Source: Brucella pituitosa
Lineage (GTDB): Bacteria > Pseudomonadota > Alphaproteobacteria > Rhizobiales > Rhizobiaceae
Assembly: GCF_003049685.1 (NCBI RefSeq)
Contig: NZ_PYSY02000003.1
Coordinates: 248,001-312,000, forward strand
Length of the DNA: 64,000 nucleotides
Direction: 5' to 3'
Part shown: one piece after another, positions 1-7,224 of the stretch
How positions within the stretch are numbered: the stretch's first letter is position 1
Layout: every line of letters begins with the position of its first letter
Notes under the pieces: generated by a model
What the model saw: only the letters and a program-made list of their open reading frames with translations
The model's database searches: none
What the model was told of the DNA's origin: nothing
Program-made: the position numbers and the translations under genes

Positions 1-171
1 GTCGATGGCAGTGACGCTGTTCTGATGGGGCATATCTCAGGAACCGTACGCATGACAGAAAAATCCTTCGACGGGCCTTTCGCGCTCCATCTCACTGTCG
101 TGCAGGGCCGGATCACCCGACACCGCCTCTACGAAAACAGCCTGTCGATCGCCGAAGCATGCACTCTATGA
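1..171 (+). CDS. SnoaL/NTF2-like protein, C-terminal part only
   Basis: Frame 1 is open from the first base of the window to a TGA ending at 171, so the gene starts upstream of the window. The 56 residues seen include a strand-turn-strand pattern (GPFALHLTVVQGRITRHRLY, then ENS) like the last strands of SnoaL/NTF2-like cone-shaped proteins, which typically end in a basic strand followed by 'YED/YEN'. These folds bind or isomerise small hydrophobic molecules, but the substrate cannot be told from this piece. It faces the MmyB-type regulator tail to tail, with 41 bp between the two stops; such regulators often sit next to small-molecule enzymes. The family call rests on a short match and is moderate. 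Confidence 0.55.
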   Translation, partial: VDGSDAVLMGHISGTVRMTEKSFDGPFALHLTVVQGRITRHRLYENSLSIAEACTL

Positions 172-212
172 TCGACGTACATCGTCTCTACAGACACATG
201 GATCCGAGGTTA

Positions 213-1019
213 CTACGACCTTGCGGCCAACCGGCGCAAGACCTCACCAGTCTCAGCGTCCGCCGGAAAGAAGGATTCAACCGCCAGTTCGGAAAGCGTG
301 GCGTCGAGCGGCGTGCCGAACACAGTGATGGTGCTGATGAAGGATAGCAACTCGCCGTCGATCCTGAGCCGCAGAGGTACGGCAATGTTAGCGGCCGCAG
401 CATAAGGTCGGCCGTTGCCGCGCGGTAGGCCGGGATAAACGGAAAGCTCCTTCTCAAGTGCTTCCAGTGCAGGATCAGCCGTTGCATCGATCTGCATTCT
501 CAGGCGCTCGATCAAATGTGCACTCCATTCGTCGAGGTTAGCGATGCGTGGTGCCAGCCCTTTCGGATGCAGGCTGAGCCGGAGCACGTTAACCGGATGG
601 CTGAGCAGCGCGGGCTCCTCCACGCCATCGAGAAGCAGCGCGATCGCTGCGTTCGCCAGCACCATGTTCCAGCCCTTGTCAATGGCGATGGCCGGGTAGG
701 GCTCATGCCCCTTCAGCACCATCTCAACCGCCGTCAGCGCGGGCTTGAGCGCGGGGTCGTCCAGTGCCCTTTCGCCATAGATCGGCGCGAATCCAGCTGC
801 CACCAGCATGCGGTTGCGCTGGCGCAACGGCACCGAGAGCTGGTTGGCCAGTCGCAGCACCATCTCGCGCGAGGGTGCGGAGCGCCCGCTTTCCACGAAA
901 CTCAGGTGGCGCTGTGAAATCTCGGCCTCCAGCGCGAGCCCGAGCTGGCTCATGCGGCGGCGCTGCCGCCATTCCCTTATCAGCGCCCCCACGCCCGTCT
1001 GCATGATGTTCATCGTCAT
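213..1019 (-). CDS. XRE-family regulator with MmyB-like ligand-binding domain
   Basis: A 268-residue DNA-binding regulator. Residues of about 10-65 form a lambda-repressor-type helix-turn-helix (ALIREWRQRRRMSQLGLALE followed by EISQRHLSFVESGRSAPS), and the rest matches the MmyB-like PAS-related domain, recognisable by 'GHEPYPAIAIDKGWNMVLAN' near residues 103-122 and the later LNVLRLSLHP-type segment. In this family the C-terminal domain is thought to bind a fatty-acid-like or other small ligand, and the protein usually controls a neighbouring oxidoreductase or cyclase gene. The ATG at 1019 has a GGAG ribosome site just upstream; ATGs at 1013 and 1004 are alternatives. It is divergent from the small membrane protein at 1186 and convergent with the NTF2-like gene ending at 171, so either could be a target. 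Confidence 0.85.
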   Translation of the reverse strand: MTMNIMQTGVGALIREWRQRRRMSQLGLALEAEISQRHLSFVESGRSAPSREMVLRLANQLSVPLRQRNRMLVAAGFAPIYGERALDDPALKPALTAVEMVLKGHEPYPAIAIDKGWNMVLANAAIALLLDGVEEPALLSHPVNVLRLSLHPKGLAPRIANLDEWSAHLIERLRMQIDATADPALEALEKELSVYPGLPRGNGRPYAAAANIAVPLRLRIDGELLSFISTITVFGTPLDATLSELAVESFFPADAETGEVLRRLAARS

Positions 1020-1185
1020 TTCTCCGGCTGGTGGTTTCGATCATCGAAATCTATACGCCGAAACACCGATTTCCTATTACCCGGCACGCAATCGCCAACG
1101 GCTGCGTTCGCGGTCATCTTTCCTTCCATCTGGTCGGCGCGGCCTTGGAGCGGCCGGCTCAGGTTCCAGCCAACGGAGAAAGATC

Positions 1186-1584
1186 ATGACCATTTCAATG
1201 AATCCCTTCCTAAAAACTACCCTTCGGTTCGATGCCGCGGTTTCCGGCGCAGCCGCCCTGCTGATGGCGGCGGGGGCAGCGCTGCTTGGACCATTCCTCA
1301 ACATGCCAGTTCCGCTGCTGTTCTGGGCGGGCGTGATGCTGTTTCCCTTCGTGGCGTTGCTTATTGTGGTGGCGCGGCGCGAGAGCGCTTCGCGCATCCT
1401 GCTTTTCGATATCGTGCTGTTGAATGCGGCGTGGGTGCTTGCCAGTTTCGTCATCCTTGTCGCCGGCGTGATTGAGCCGAACATGTTCGGCGTCACCTTT
1501 GTCGTCGCACAGGCGCTGGCTGTAGCACTGTTCGCGCTGCTCCAGGTCTCGGCTCTGCGTCGCGTAAGAAAGGCAGCAGCCTGA
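1186..1584 (+). CDS. small integral membrane protein
   Basis: A 132-residue protein starting MTISMNPFLKT, with the ATG placed after a clear GGAGAAAG ribosome site. It has four hydrophobic segments (about residues 12-37, 40-60, 70-93 and 98-120) separated by short basic loops, and ends in a basic tail (RRVRKAAA). The pattern predicts a four-helix inner-membrane protein. I do not recognise a family with certainty; small four-helix proteins of this kind sit beside regulators in many Rhizobiales. It is divergent from the MmyB-type regulator with about 165 bp between starts, room for two promoters, so regulation by that protein is plausible. No catalytic motif is visible. Confidence 0.7.
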   Translation: MTISMNPFLKTTLRFDAAVSGAAALLMAAGAALLGPFLNMPVPLLFWAGVMLFPFVALLIVVARRESASRILLFDIVLLNAAWVLASFVILVAGVIEPNMFGVTFVVAQALAVALFALLQVSALRRVRKAAA

Positions 1585-1737
1585 TTCAACGATCACGCTT
1601 CTCCAAGGCCGTCCCAGATCGTGACATACGCAAACGTCATCAACAAAACCACACGGTTCCGATTCTTGACATGCGCGCCCGCGCGGGATCCGAAAACCGT
1701 TCGAACCAATTGATAATGGACAGATATTGGCAGGATG

Positions 1738-2358
1738 TCAGCATGATGCGCGATGCCAGTTGCAAAATGAAAGCCCGTGTACGGACTGATCGTCGCGCGG
1801 TGAAGAGGAAGGCCGCGCTGCGGAGGTTCGGCTTATGCGTGAATTGGAGTCGGAGTTCGACAATGCCGACTTCAGCAAACCAGCCTGTTGCGTTCTGCCA
1901 TTGACGCCAAGCCCGGCAAGAACGAGGGCGGCGCCCACCGCGAACAATAGCCCGAGTTTGTCACCAAACAGAAAGGCGCTGGCACTGATGCCGAATACTG
2001 GTTGTAGATATTGCACACTTGCCGCGATACGCGCGGGGATCGTCTTCAGCAAATAGAGCCACAGGATCAGGCCAATCACGGTGACCACGACGCCGAGGTA
2101 GATGATAACTGCCAGGAGTTCATTTGTGATATTGAACGGTTGCCCGGACATTTCCCAGCCAGCAAGCGGCAATACAGTCATAAGCCCGACCAGCATGTTC
2201 CAGGCCGCGACAGGCATCAGACCATACTTCTGTGTCAGTTCAGCGCTCCAGATATAGTAGATCGCAATACCGGCCGCGGAGATCAGGATCAGAACATGCC
2301 TTCCATTCGAACGATGGCTGAATTGACGTAGCCGACACAGGAAGACGATCTGATCCTT
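1738..2358 (-). pseudogene. EamA/DMT-family transporter, N-terminally truncated
   Basis: Reading in from 2358, the frame gives the C-terminal half of an EamA-type drug/metabolite exporter: helices such as 'VLILISAAGIAIYYIWSAEL', a central helix beginning at the internal ATG at 2217, then 'AVIIYLGVVVTVIGLILWLY', the family-typical 'IPARIAASVQYLQPVFG' and a last helix ending LVLAGLGVNGR. Intact members have ten helices and about 290-300 residues; here about five remain. The frame begins directly after the TGA of the leucine-rich-repeat gene, so the upstream half was replaced by foreign sequence. The tail after GVNGRTQQ is polar and unlike the family, suggesting a second lesion near 1900. It is unlikely to make a working transporter. 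Confidence 0.75.
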
Positions 2359-3165
2359 TCACACAGAATGCTTTGCCTTTAGCTTAGCAAACGCCGCTTC
2401 GTACACCGCAATGCGGCCAGCATCTTCTCGCGAGCTCAAGAAGGGCTTTCTGCGACCTACGACCATAGTGTCAATGCCTCGTTTGATAGCGTCACCTTGG
2501 ACTTGAACAGTAGCGTTGAAATGACGGCATACTGTGTTTGGCATTTTGGCCGCGAGAAACGCATAGTCTTCTGTGTCAAAAGTGTTGGCTACAGATAGCC
2601 TTTTCAAACCACGGCATTTGGCAATGGGACGTAGGCCATCTTCTTCGACTTTGAGATTCGTCAACCGCAGCTCTTCGAGTCGGGTCAGTGCGACTAAAGG
2701 CTCAAGTGATTTAGCCGTATTTTTATTTGAAAGGGTTGGCGCGCCTGAGAATTCGAAAGCACAAAGTTCTTGAAGAGTAGAAAGGGGGGAAATGTCAGTC
2801 GCCTTTGGTGTATCGATCAGTGACAATGTCTTGAGGCAACTGAGGTATGACAACGGAGACAAGTCGGTCACTTTGTTGTTCCAATTGATTGCAAGGTGCT
2901 CCAGCCCAGAGATTTCTTGAAGGCTAGACAGAGCAGAAACCCGCATTTCATAAAAAACGACGACCCTAGCAGACAAGGCTCCGCACAATTCTTCAAAATT
3001 ATTTTCGTTAGCTCCAACGATATACGCAAAGCTGCCAGAAAAAAATCTATCTTTCCGCCATTCCTCGGCCTGGCCATCCAGCACCACGACGGGTTTTGTA
3101 AGATTACTCCAGCCGCTTCCTCTGAAGACTCCAGAAAAAAGGTTTAGTAGAGGGGTATCTGCCAT
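2359..3165 (-). CDS. leucine-rich-repeat protein
   Basis: A 268-residue protein without signal peptide or membrane helix. From about residue 80 to 215 it carries degenerate leucine-rich repeats of the internalin or 'SDS22-like' kind: SGLEHLAINWNNKVTDLSPL, SYLSCLKTLSLIDTPKATDI, SPLSTLQELCAFEFSG, ALTRLEELRLTNLKVEEDGL, CRGLKRLSVANTFDTEDYAF. Such repeats make a curved surface for protein binding; the partner is unknown. The first 75 residues are not repeats. It lies downstream of rtcR on the same strand with 117 bp between them, and appears more AT-rich than its neighbours. Its stop codon abuts the broken EamA gene, so it probably arrived by insertion or recombination. Whether it works with the RNA-repair genes is open. 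Confidence 0.75.
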   Translation of the reverse strand: MADTPLLNLFSGVFRGSGWSNLTKPVVVLDGQAEEWRKDRFFSGSFAYIVGANENNFEELCGALSARVVVFYEMRVSALSSLQEISGLEHLAINWNNKVTDLSPLSYLSCLKTLSLIDTPKATDISPLSTLQELCAFEFSGAPTLSNKNTAKSLEPLVALTRLEELRLTNLKVEEDGLRPIAKCRGLKRLSVANTFDTEDYAFLAAKMPNTVCRHFNATVQVQGDAIKRGIDTMVVGRRKPFLSSREDAGRIAVYEAAFAKLKAKHSV

Positions 3166-3282
3166 TCGAGCGCATCTCCAACCGAAAATACATTATTGAC
3201 TTATCATTCTCGTTAGCATCGCGTATTTTTGGCATTGCTAACGCAACGGATTTTTCCGACTTCAACAAATATATATCCGCCA

Positions 3283-4920
3283 TTAAGGCGCGCTCGCGCC
3301 GCGCAGCCGCGCTCTCACTTCTTCAAAGCCCAAGCCGAACCTCGCCAGATACTTGATCAGGCGATCTGCGTCGTTGGCGCTTTTCTTTTCCTGCCGCGAT
3401 TGGGTAAAGAGAACGCGTCCGGCCGCACTAGCCGATTGGCTCTCTCCGCAGGTTTTCAAGACTGCGGAGAGTTGCGCCTTATCGAAAAGGTCAAGCTTAC
3501 CGGCAGCCTCTATGCCCATTACAGTTTGGATAATCCCGTGATCGAGCTCCTCGCCTGCTTTTGGCCGCCACAGCCGCGAGAGTCTGGTAATTTCGTCTTT
3601 GACCTCATCAGCCGTAATGCGTCCCTGTGGCGCGAGAGTAGCCATGCGGGTAATCGAAGCGGACAGATCCCGAAAGTTGGCATGCCACTGGCCCTGGGAA
3701 CCGGTTGCGAAGTCAAGATAATATTGGCGGGCTTCCTTATTGAAGGTTACGTTCTGCCCTTCTCTTTCCAGATAGCGTTTTAGCTCAAAGTCGACATTCG
3801 GTTCGATGTCCTCGGGGCGTTCGCGCAAGGCTGGCAATTGAAACGTCCAGAGATTGAGACGGGCATAGAGATCCTCGCGGAAACGCCCGGCCTGAACATC
3901 GTCGCCCAGATCGCGATTGGTACCGGCGATCAGCTGAAACTCTGCCGAGGCTTCCTTGTCCGAGCCGACGGGCAGAAAGCGCTTGTCCTCAATGGCTCTC
4001 AAACACATCGCCTGTTCATCAAGACCAAGATCGCCAATCTCATCGAGAAACAACACGCCCTTGTCTGCCGATTTGAGAAGGCCGGCACGCTCTCCTATGG
4101 CTCCGGTGAACGCACCTTTTGCATGGCCAAATAATGTGGACATCGCCTGATCCCCACGTAAGGTTGCACAATTCACCTCCACAAAAGGTCCACTAACCTT
4201 GTGTTGTGCCCTTTTCAGATCGTAGATGCGACGCGCCAGTTGCGATTTACCCGCACCCGTTGCCCCCGTCAGCAATACAGGCGCGGTGGAGCGGATAACC
4301 ACACGCTCGATCTGATCGATCATCCGGTTGAAGGCCGCGTTGCGTGTGACAATTCCCGATTTCAGGAAAGTTGCAGCATCCTCGCGCTCGGATGCGAAGC
4401 GTTTTGCAATCTCATCGTAGCGAGAGAGATCGAGATCGATGATGCTATGCGTGCCAGCAACATCAGTTTCAGCATCTGGATCGGAGTCTTTATAGCGCGG
4501 TGGGGAAAGCTGCAAAAGGCGTGCCGGGATGATGCGCGCTTCGGTCAGCAGGAACCAGCATATTTGCGCGACGTGTGTGCCAGTGGTGATGTTCACCAGG
4601 TAATCTTCAGCATCCGGATCGAAAGGATAATCGCGGGCAAAATCGCGAAGCTTGGTATAGACCTCCGAGAAATCCCAGGCGTTGGTATAATTGACGATGT
4701 TGCAGTTGACCTCTGTTGCCGGTGATACCGTGCCGATATCGCCGATAATGCGCTTTGCGAGCGTTTCGGAATGATTGTCGTGCAACAGTTCGACACGATC
4801 GATGAACAGGCCTTGCTGCTGGCAAAGCGCAACATTCGGCCTCCAGCGCGACCATCGTTTGTCCCACTTGCCCACATCGAGGGTTGTGCCGAGAATGCTG
4901 AAGGCGACGCGTTTTTTCAT
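3283..4920 (-). CDS. rtcR: RtcR, sigma-54-dependent activator of the RNA-repair operon
   Basis: A 545-residue enhancer-binding protein. Residues 1-170 match the RtcR-specific CARF-like sensor (start MKKRVAFSILGTTLDVG, then DYLVNITTGTHVAQICWFLL at 107-126). Residues of about 190-430 are the AAA+ domain, with Walker A GATGAGKS at 219-226, the sigma-54 contact loop GAFTGA at 269-274 and Walker B LFLDEIGDL at 290-298. The remainder should hold a Fis-type DNA-binding helix. In Escherichia coli and Salmonella, RtcR responds to damaged RNA, including tRNA fragments with cyclic phosphate ends sensed by the CARF domain, and drives rtcBA-type operons. Here it is divergent from the Ro60 gene, whose upstream region carries a sigma-54-type promoter and a paired repeat. 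All motor motifs are intact. Confidence 0.95.
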   Translation of the reverse strand: MKKRVAFSILGTTLDVGKWDKRWSRWRPNVALCQQQGLFIDRVELLHDNHSETLAKRIIGDIGTVSPATEVNCNIVNYTNAWDFSEVYTKLRDFARDYPFDPDAEDYLVNITTGTHVAQICWFLLTEARIIPARLLQLSPPRYKDSDPDAETDVAGTHSIIDLDLSRYDEIAKRFASEREDAATFLKSGIVTRNAAFNRMIDQIERVVIRSTAPVLLTGATGAGKSQLARRIYDLKRAQHKVSGPFVEVNCATLRGDQAMSTLFGHAKGAFTGAIGERAGLLKSADKGVLFLDEIGDLGLDEQAMCLRAIEDKRFLPVGSDKEASAEFQLIAGTNRDLGDDVQAGRFREDLYARLNLWTFQLPALRERPEDIEPNVDFELKRYLEREGQNVTFNKEARQYYLDFATGSQGQWHANFRDLSASITRMATLAPQGRITADEVKDEITRLSRLWRPKAGEELDHGIIQTVMGIEAAGKLDLFDKAQLSAVLKTCGESQSASAAGRVLFTQSRQEKKSANDADRLIKYLARFGLGFEEVRARLRGASAP

Positions 4921-5006
4921 TTTATCTTTTTATATAAAATCTTCTACAGATAGATAGAATATGCCAATCCCGTTCTTTACTCAACAAACGACTGCTGAAT
5001 TTTTCG

Positions 5007-5061
5007 GAATTTTATTTGCTATCTTTTTCAATGCCTTATGAATTTTATTAGCTATTTTTTA
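5007..5061 (+). promoter_or_regulatory. paired direct repeat, candidate RtcR enhancer
   Basis: Two near-identical copies of about 21 bp begin at 5007 and 5040, of the form GAATTTTATTwGCTATyTTT. The starts are 33 bp apart, close to three turns of the helix, so a protein would bind both on the same face. They lie 17 to 70 bp upstream of the -24 element, nearer than many enhancers, but no other repeat of this quality occurs between rtcR and the Ro60 gene. Binding by RtcR is an inference from position and repetition. Confidence 0.6.
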
Positions 5062-5077
5062 CTGCAGCTTCGCAAAC

Positions 5078-5093
5078 TGGCACGCTTCTTGGA
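5078..5093 (+). promoter_or_regulatory. sigma-54-type (-24/-12) promoter of the Ro60-Y RNA-rtcB operon
   Basis: The sequence TGGCACGCTTCTTGG has the -24 element TGGCAC at 5078-5083 and, with the required 10-nt spacing after the GG, TTGG at 5089-5092 where consensus is TTGC. One mismatch in the -12 box is seen in working sigma-54 promoters. It lies 37 bp before the Ro60 start codon and next to the gene of a sigma-54 activator, which makes it the obvious operon promoter. Confidence 0.7.
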
Positions 5094-5129
5094 TTGTAAA
5101 GGGCAACGAACATTCGAAAAGGTGATGCC

Positions 5130-6689
5130 ATGGTGAACAAGGCGATCTTCAGAACTTATCTAGGCAAGCTGCTTCCATCGACAAACATCGTGAACGAAGC
5201 TGGCGCCCCTGCATATAAGCTGACACCGAAGGAAGCTCTGGCTCAGCTCGCAGTTACCGGAACTTTCAACGGAACGTTTTATGCTGATGGCGAAACGCAA
5301 GTGAATGCCCTGCATGAACTCAGTTCCCAGGTCGAGCCAGAATTTCTGGCCAAGCTCGCCGTTTATGCTGCGCAAAAAGGCCTCATGAAAGACATGCCGG
5401 TCACGCTGCTGGCACTCCTTTCGACCCTCCAAAGCAACGCATTTGCTGCTGCATTCCCGCAGGCAGTGAAGAGTGGCAAGATGCTGCGCGGCTTCGTGCA
5501 GGTCATGCGCTCAGGCGCAATAGGACGCAAGTCGCTTGGAACAAGGCCAAAGAAAATGGTGCAGGCATGGCTCGAAGCAGCCAGCACGCGCCAGCTTCTC
5601 AACGCCATGGTCGGTAGCAACCCGTCTCTGGCAGACGTCGTCAAAATGGTCCATCCGAAACCGGCAAACGAAGAACGCAAAGCATTATACGCGTGGATAA
5701 TCGGCAAACCATACGACTACGCAGCGCTGCCCGTCGAAGTGAAAGCTCTGGAAGAGTTTCGGCGCAATTTGTCGAAACCGGTGCCGAACGTTCCGTTTCA
5801 GCTCCTGACCTCGCTTCCGCTGACACGTGAGCATTGGGTCGAGATCGCATGCAATGGAAGCTGGCAAATGGTTCGTCAGAACCTGAACACTTTTGCACGC
5901 AAGGGTGTGTTTGAAGTTGAGGGGATGACAAAGGAAGTTGCCAGTCGTCTTTCGAATCCGGAAGCCGTACGCAAAGCCAGAGTTTTTCCATACCAGTTGA
6001 TGACGACATGGAAAGCGGCATCGGCAGCAGTACCGGAAGAGGTTCACGATGCGCTTCAACAGGCAATGGACGCGGCTCTGGCCAATGTACCGGTGCTTGA
6101 CGGCCGGGTGGTTCTTTGCCCGGACGTTTCCGGTTCGATGGGCTCAAGCGTCACCGGTTATCGCAATGGTGCAACCTCGGTCGTTCGTTGCGTCGACGTG
6201 GCCGGCATGATGACGGCTGCGTTCCTGCAGCGAAACCCGAATGCCCGGGTTATGCCGTTCGAATATCACGTCGTCGACGTTCGTCTGAACCGACGTGACT
6301 CGGTCATGACCAATGCTGAGAAGCTGGCAAACATCGGCGGTGGCGGCACCAACTGCGCTGCACCTCTGGCAAAACTTGCCAATGAGCGGGCAAAGGTCGA
6401 CCTGGTGGTGTTCATCTCGGATAACCAGTCCTGGGTAGAGCAGTCGTATTATGGCAGCCCGTCGGCGAAGATGCAGGAATGGGCGCGGATAAAGAGGCTC
6501 AATTCGGCTGCAAGGCTGGTGTGTCTCGATATCCAGCCATACCAGACGACGCAGGCGCACAGCCGAAACGACGTGCTCAATATAGGCGGTTTCTCAGATG
6601 CGGTCTTCGACGTGATTGCAGCTTTTGCCAATGGCGAAAGTGGTCCTGAGGCCTGGCTGCAAGAGATCGAAGCTATCGAGCTTCAATAA
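5130..6689 (+). CDS. rsr: Ro60/TROVE-domain RNA-binding protein
   Basis: A 519-residue bacterial Ro60 orthologue. The first 330 residues form the TROVE HEAT-repeat ring (for example YAAQKGLMKDMPVTLLALLS near 88-107 and LPLTREHWVEIACNGSWQMV in the middle) that binds Y RNAs on its outer surface and single-stranded RNA ends in its hole. The last third is a von Willebrand A domain with a complete MIDAS, starting DVSGSMGSS at 332-340 and followed by a GGGGTNC segment and VVFISDNQSW. Ro60 works with a Y RNA to steer misfolded or structured RNA to exonucleases or repair enzymes. It is the first gene after the sigma-54-type promoter, with an AAGGTGA site before the ATG, and three Y-RNA-like sequences follow it directly. 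Confidence 0.93.
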   Translation: MVNKAIFRTYLGKLLPSTNIVNEAGAPAYKLTPKEALAQLAVTGTFNGTFYADGETQVNALHELSSQVEPEFLAKLAVYAAQKGLMKDMPVTLLALLSTLQSNAFAAAFPQAVKSGKMLRGFVQVMRSGAIGRKSLGTRPKKMVQAWLEAASTRQLLNAMVGSNPSLADVVKMVHPKPANEERKALYAWIIGKPYDYAALPVEVKALEEFRRNLSKPVPNVPFQLLTSLPLTREHWVEIACNGSWQMVRQNLNTFARKGVFEVEGMTKEVASRLSNPEAVRKARVFPYQLMTTWKAASAAVPEEVHDALQQAMDAALANVPVLDGRVVLCPDVSGSMGSSVTGYRNGATSVVRCVDVAGMMTAAFLQRNPNARVMPFEYHVVDVRLNRRDSVMTNAEKLANIGGGGTNCAAPLAKLANERAKVDLVVFISDNQSWVEQSYYGSPSAKMQEWARIKRLNSAARLVCLDIQPYQTTQAHSRNDVLNIGGFSDAVFDVIAAFANGESGPEAWLQEIEAIELQ

Positions 6690-6696
6690 AGAGAAT

Positions 6697-6722
6697 ACTC
6701 GCGCCGGGAAAGCGGCGCGAGT
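6697..6722 (+). other. perfect hairpin after the Ro60 stop codon
   Basis: ACTCGCGCCG and its exact complement CGGCGCGAGT (10 bp) enclose the loop GGAAAG, seven bases after the Ro60 stop. No T-run follows, so a classical terminator is unlikely. A processing site or mRNA-stabilising stem separating the messenger from the Y RNAs fits better; this is an inference. The first Y-RNA stem begins one base after it. Confidence 0.75.
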
Positions 6723-6723
6723 A

Positions 6724-6857
6724 CTGCAACGAATGCCGGTCGAAACTACAGATTGTTACTCTCCAGGTCGCAGGTTCGAATCCTGCCGGGTTCTCCTTCC
6801 TTATGGACCCGTAGCTCAGCGGTAGAGCAGGCGTTTCACCAATTCTTGTCGTTGCAG
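6724..6857 (+). ncRNA. Y RNA-like RNA 1 with permuted tRNA-like domain
   Basis: The ends CTGCAACGA (6724-6732) and TCGTTGCAG (6849-6857) pair perfectly and close the RNA. Just inside is the motif CGAATGCC...GAAACTACA that recurs in the next two RNAs and is the likely Ro60-binding element. The far end imitates tRNA in permuted order: a T arm GCAGG-TTCGAAT-CCTGC (6770-6786), then CGGGTTC (6787-6793) pairing with GGACCCG (6805-6811) as an acceptor-like stem of seven pairs closed by an 11-nt loop, then a D arm TAGCTCAGCGGTAGAGCA (6812-6829). T arm before D arm is the reverse of tRNA order and is the layout known for the tRNA-like module of bacterial YrlA. No anticodon arm is present. Confidence 0.85.
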
Positions 6858-6870
6858 GCAATTCAAATAT

Positions 6871-6972
6871 CTGGCGAATGCCTGAGGAACTACATCGGGA
6901 AAGCCGCAAGGCGAGCAGATTCAAATTCTGCACTCTCGCAAGAGAGGAGGTTTCTCAAAAATTGGTCGCCAG
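6871..6972 (+). ncRNA. Y RNA-like RNA 2 with shortened tRNA-like domain
   Basis: CTGGCGA (6871-6877) pairs with TCGCCAG (6966-6972) to close a 102-nt RNA. It repeats the shared motif CGAATGCC...GAACTACA. Its tRNA-like end has a T arm GCAGA-TTCAAAT-TCTGC (6915-6931), an acceptor-like stem CTCTC/GAGAG capped by the GNRA tetraloop GCAA (6933-6946), and a minimal D-arm-like hairpin GAG-GTTT-CTC. The same order as RNA 1, but with the acceptor loop replaced by a tetraloop and the D arm cut to three pairs, suggests a diverged duplicate. It is 13 bp downstream of RNA 1 on the same transcript. Confidence 0.78.
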
Positions 6973-6986
6973 GTCGAAGACGGGCA

Positions 6987-7056
6987 GTTGCGAATGCCGG
7001 GTAGAACTACAGCGCACCTTTGGGTGGTCTGGCAGGTTCGACTCCTCCTTTGCAAC
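6987..7056 (+). ncRNA. Y RNA-like RNA 3, nearly without tRNA-like domain
   Basis: GTTGC (6987-6991) pairs with GCAAC (7052-7056), and the shared element CGAATGCC...AGAACTACA follows at once. The remaining body is short: one T-arm-like hairpin around GGCAGGTTCGACTCCTCC with a C:C mismatch in the stem, and no recognisable D arm or acceptor stem. At 70 nt it is the smallest of the three. It could be a decaying copy or a minimal Y RNA that keeps Ro60 binding only. Confidence 0.65.
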
Positions 7057-7125
7057 ACGCTCTCTGGCACGAGCGGGGCCATCCGGGTTTTGCCCATCCT
7101 TGTCGCCGCTGTCCGTCTTCACAAA

Positions 7126-7144
7126 TGCATTTTCGCGAAATGCA
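7126..7144 (+). other. hairpin in the rtcB leader
   Basis: TGCATTT and AAATGCA form a seven-pair stem around TCGCG, 80 bp before the rtcB start. It may affect processing between the Y RNAs and the rtcB messenger. A sigma-54-like GG-N10-GC pattern upstream at 7066-7079 has a poor -12 box and is not called as a promoter. Confidence 0.45.
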
Positions 7145-7224
7145 AGACTGTCCCCCTCGCCTCGGTGAAGGGTTAATCTTTGAAACAATGACAATTAAGA
7201 AGGACTGCAAAAGCAGGAAAGACA

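Noticed and set aside
6770..6829. A tRNA gene
   Set aside because: T arm precedes acceptor and D arm, there is no anticodon arm and no CCA-ready 3' end. It fits the tRNA-like part of a Y RNA.
7063..7080. Second sigma-54-like promoter (TGGCACGAGCGGGGC) before rtcB
   Set aside because: The GG-N10-GC spacing is right but the -12 box has no TT, and the site overlaps a GC-rich region where such a match is likely by chance.
6753..7176. Short frames across the Y-RNA region
   Set aside because: They have no ribosome sites, are atypical in composition and lie over structured RNA.
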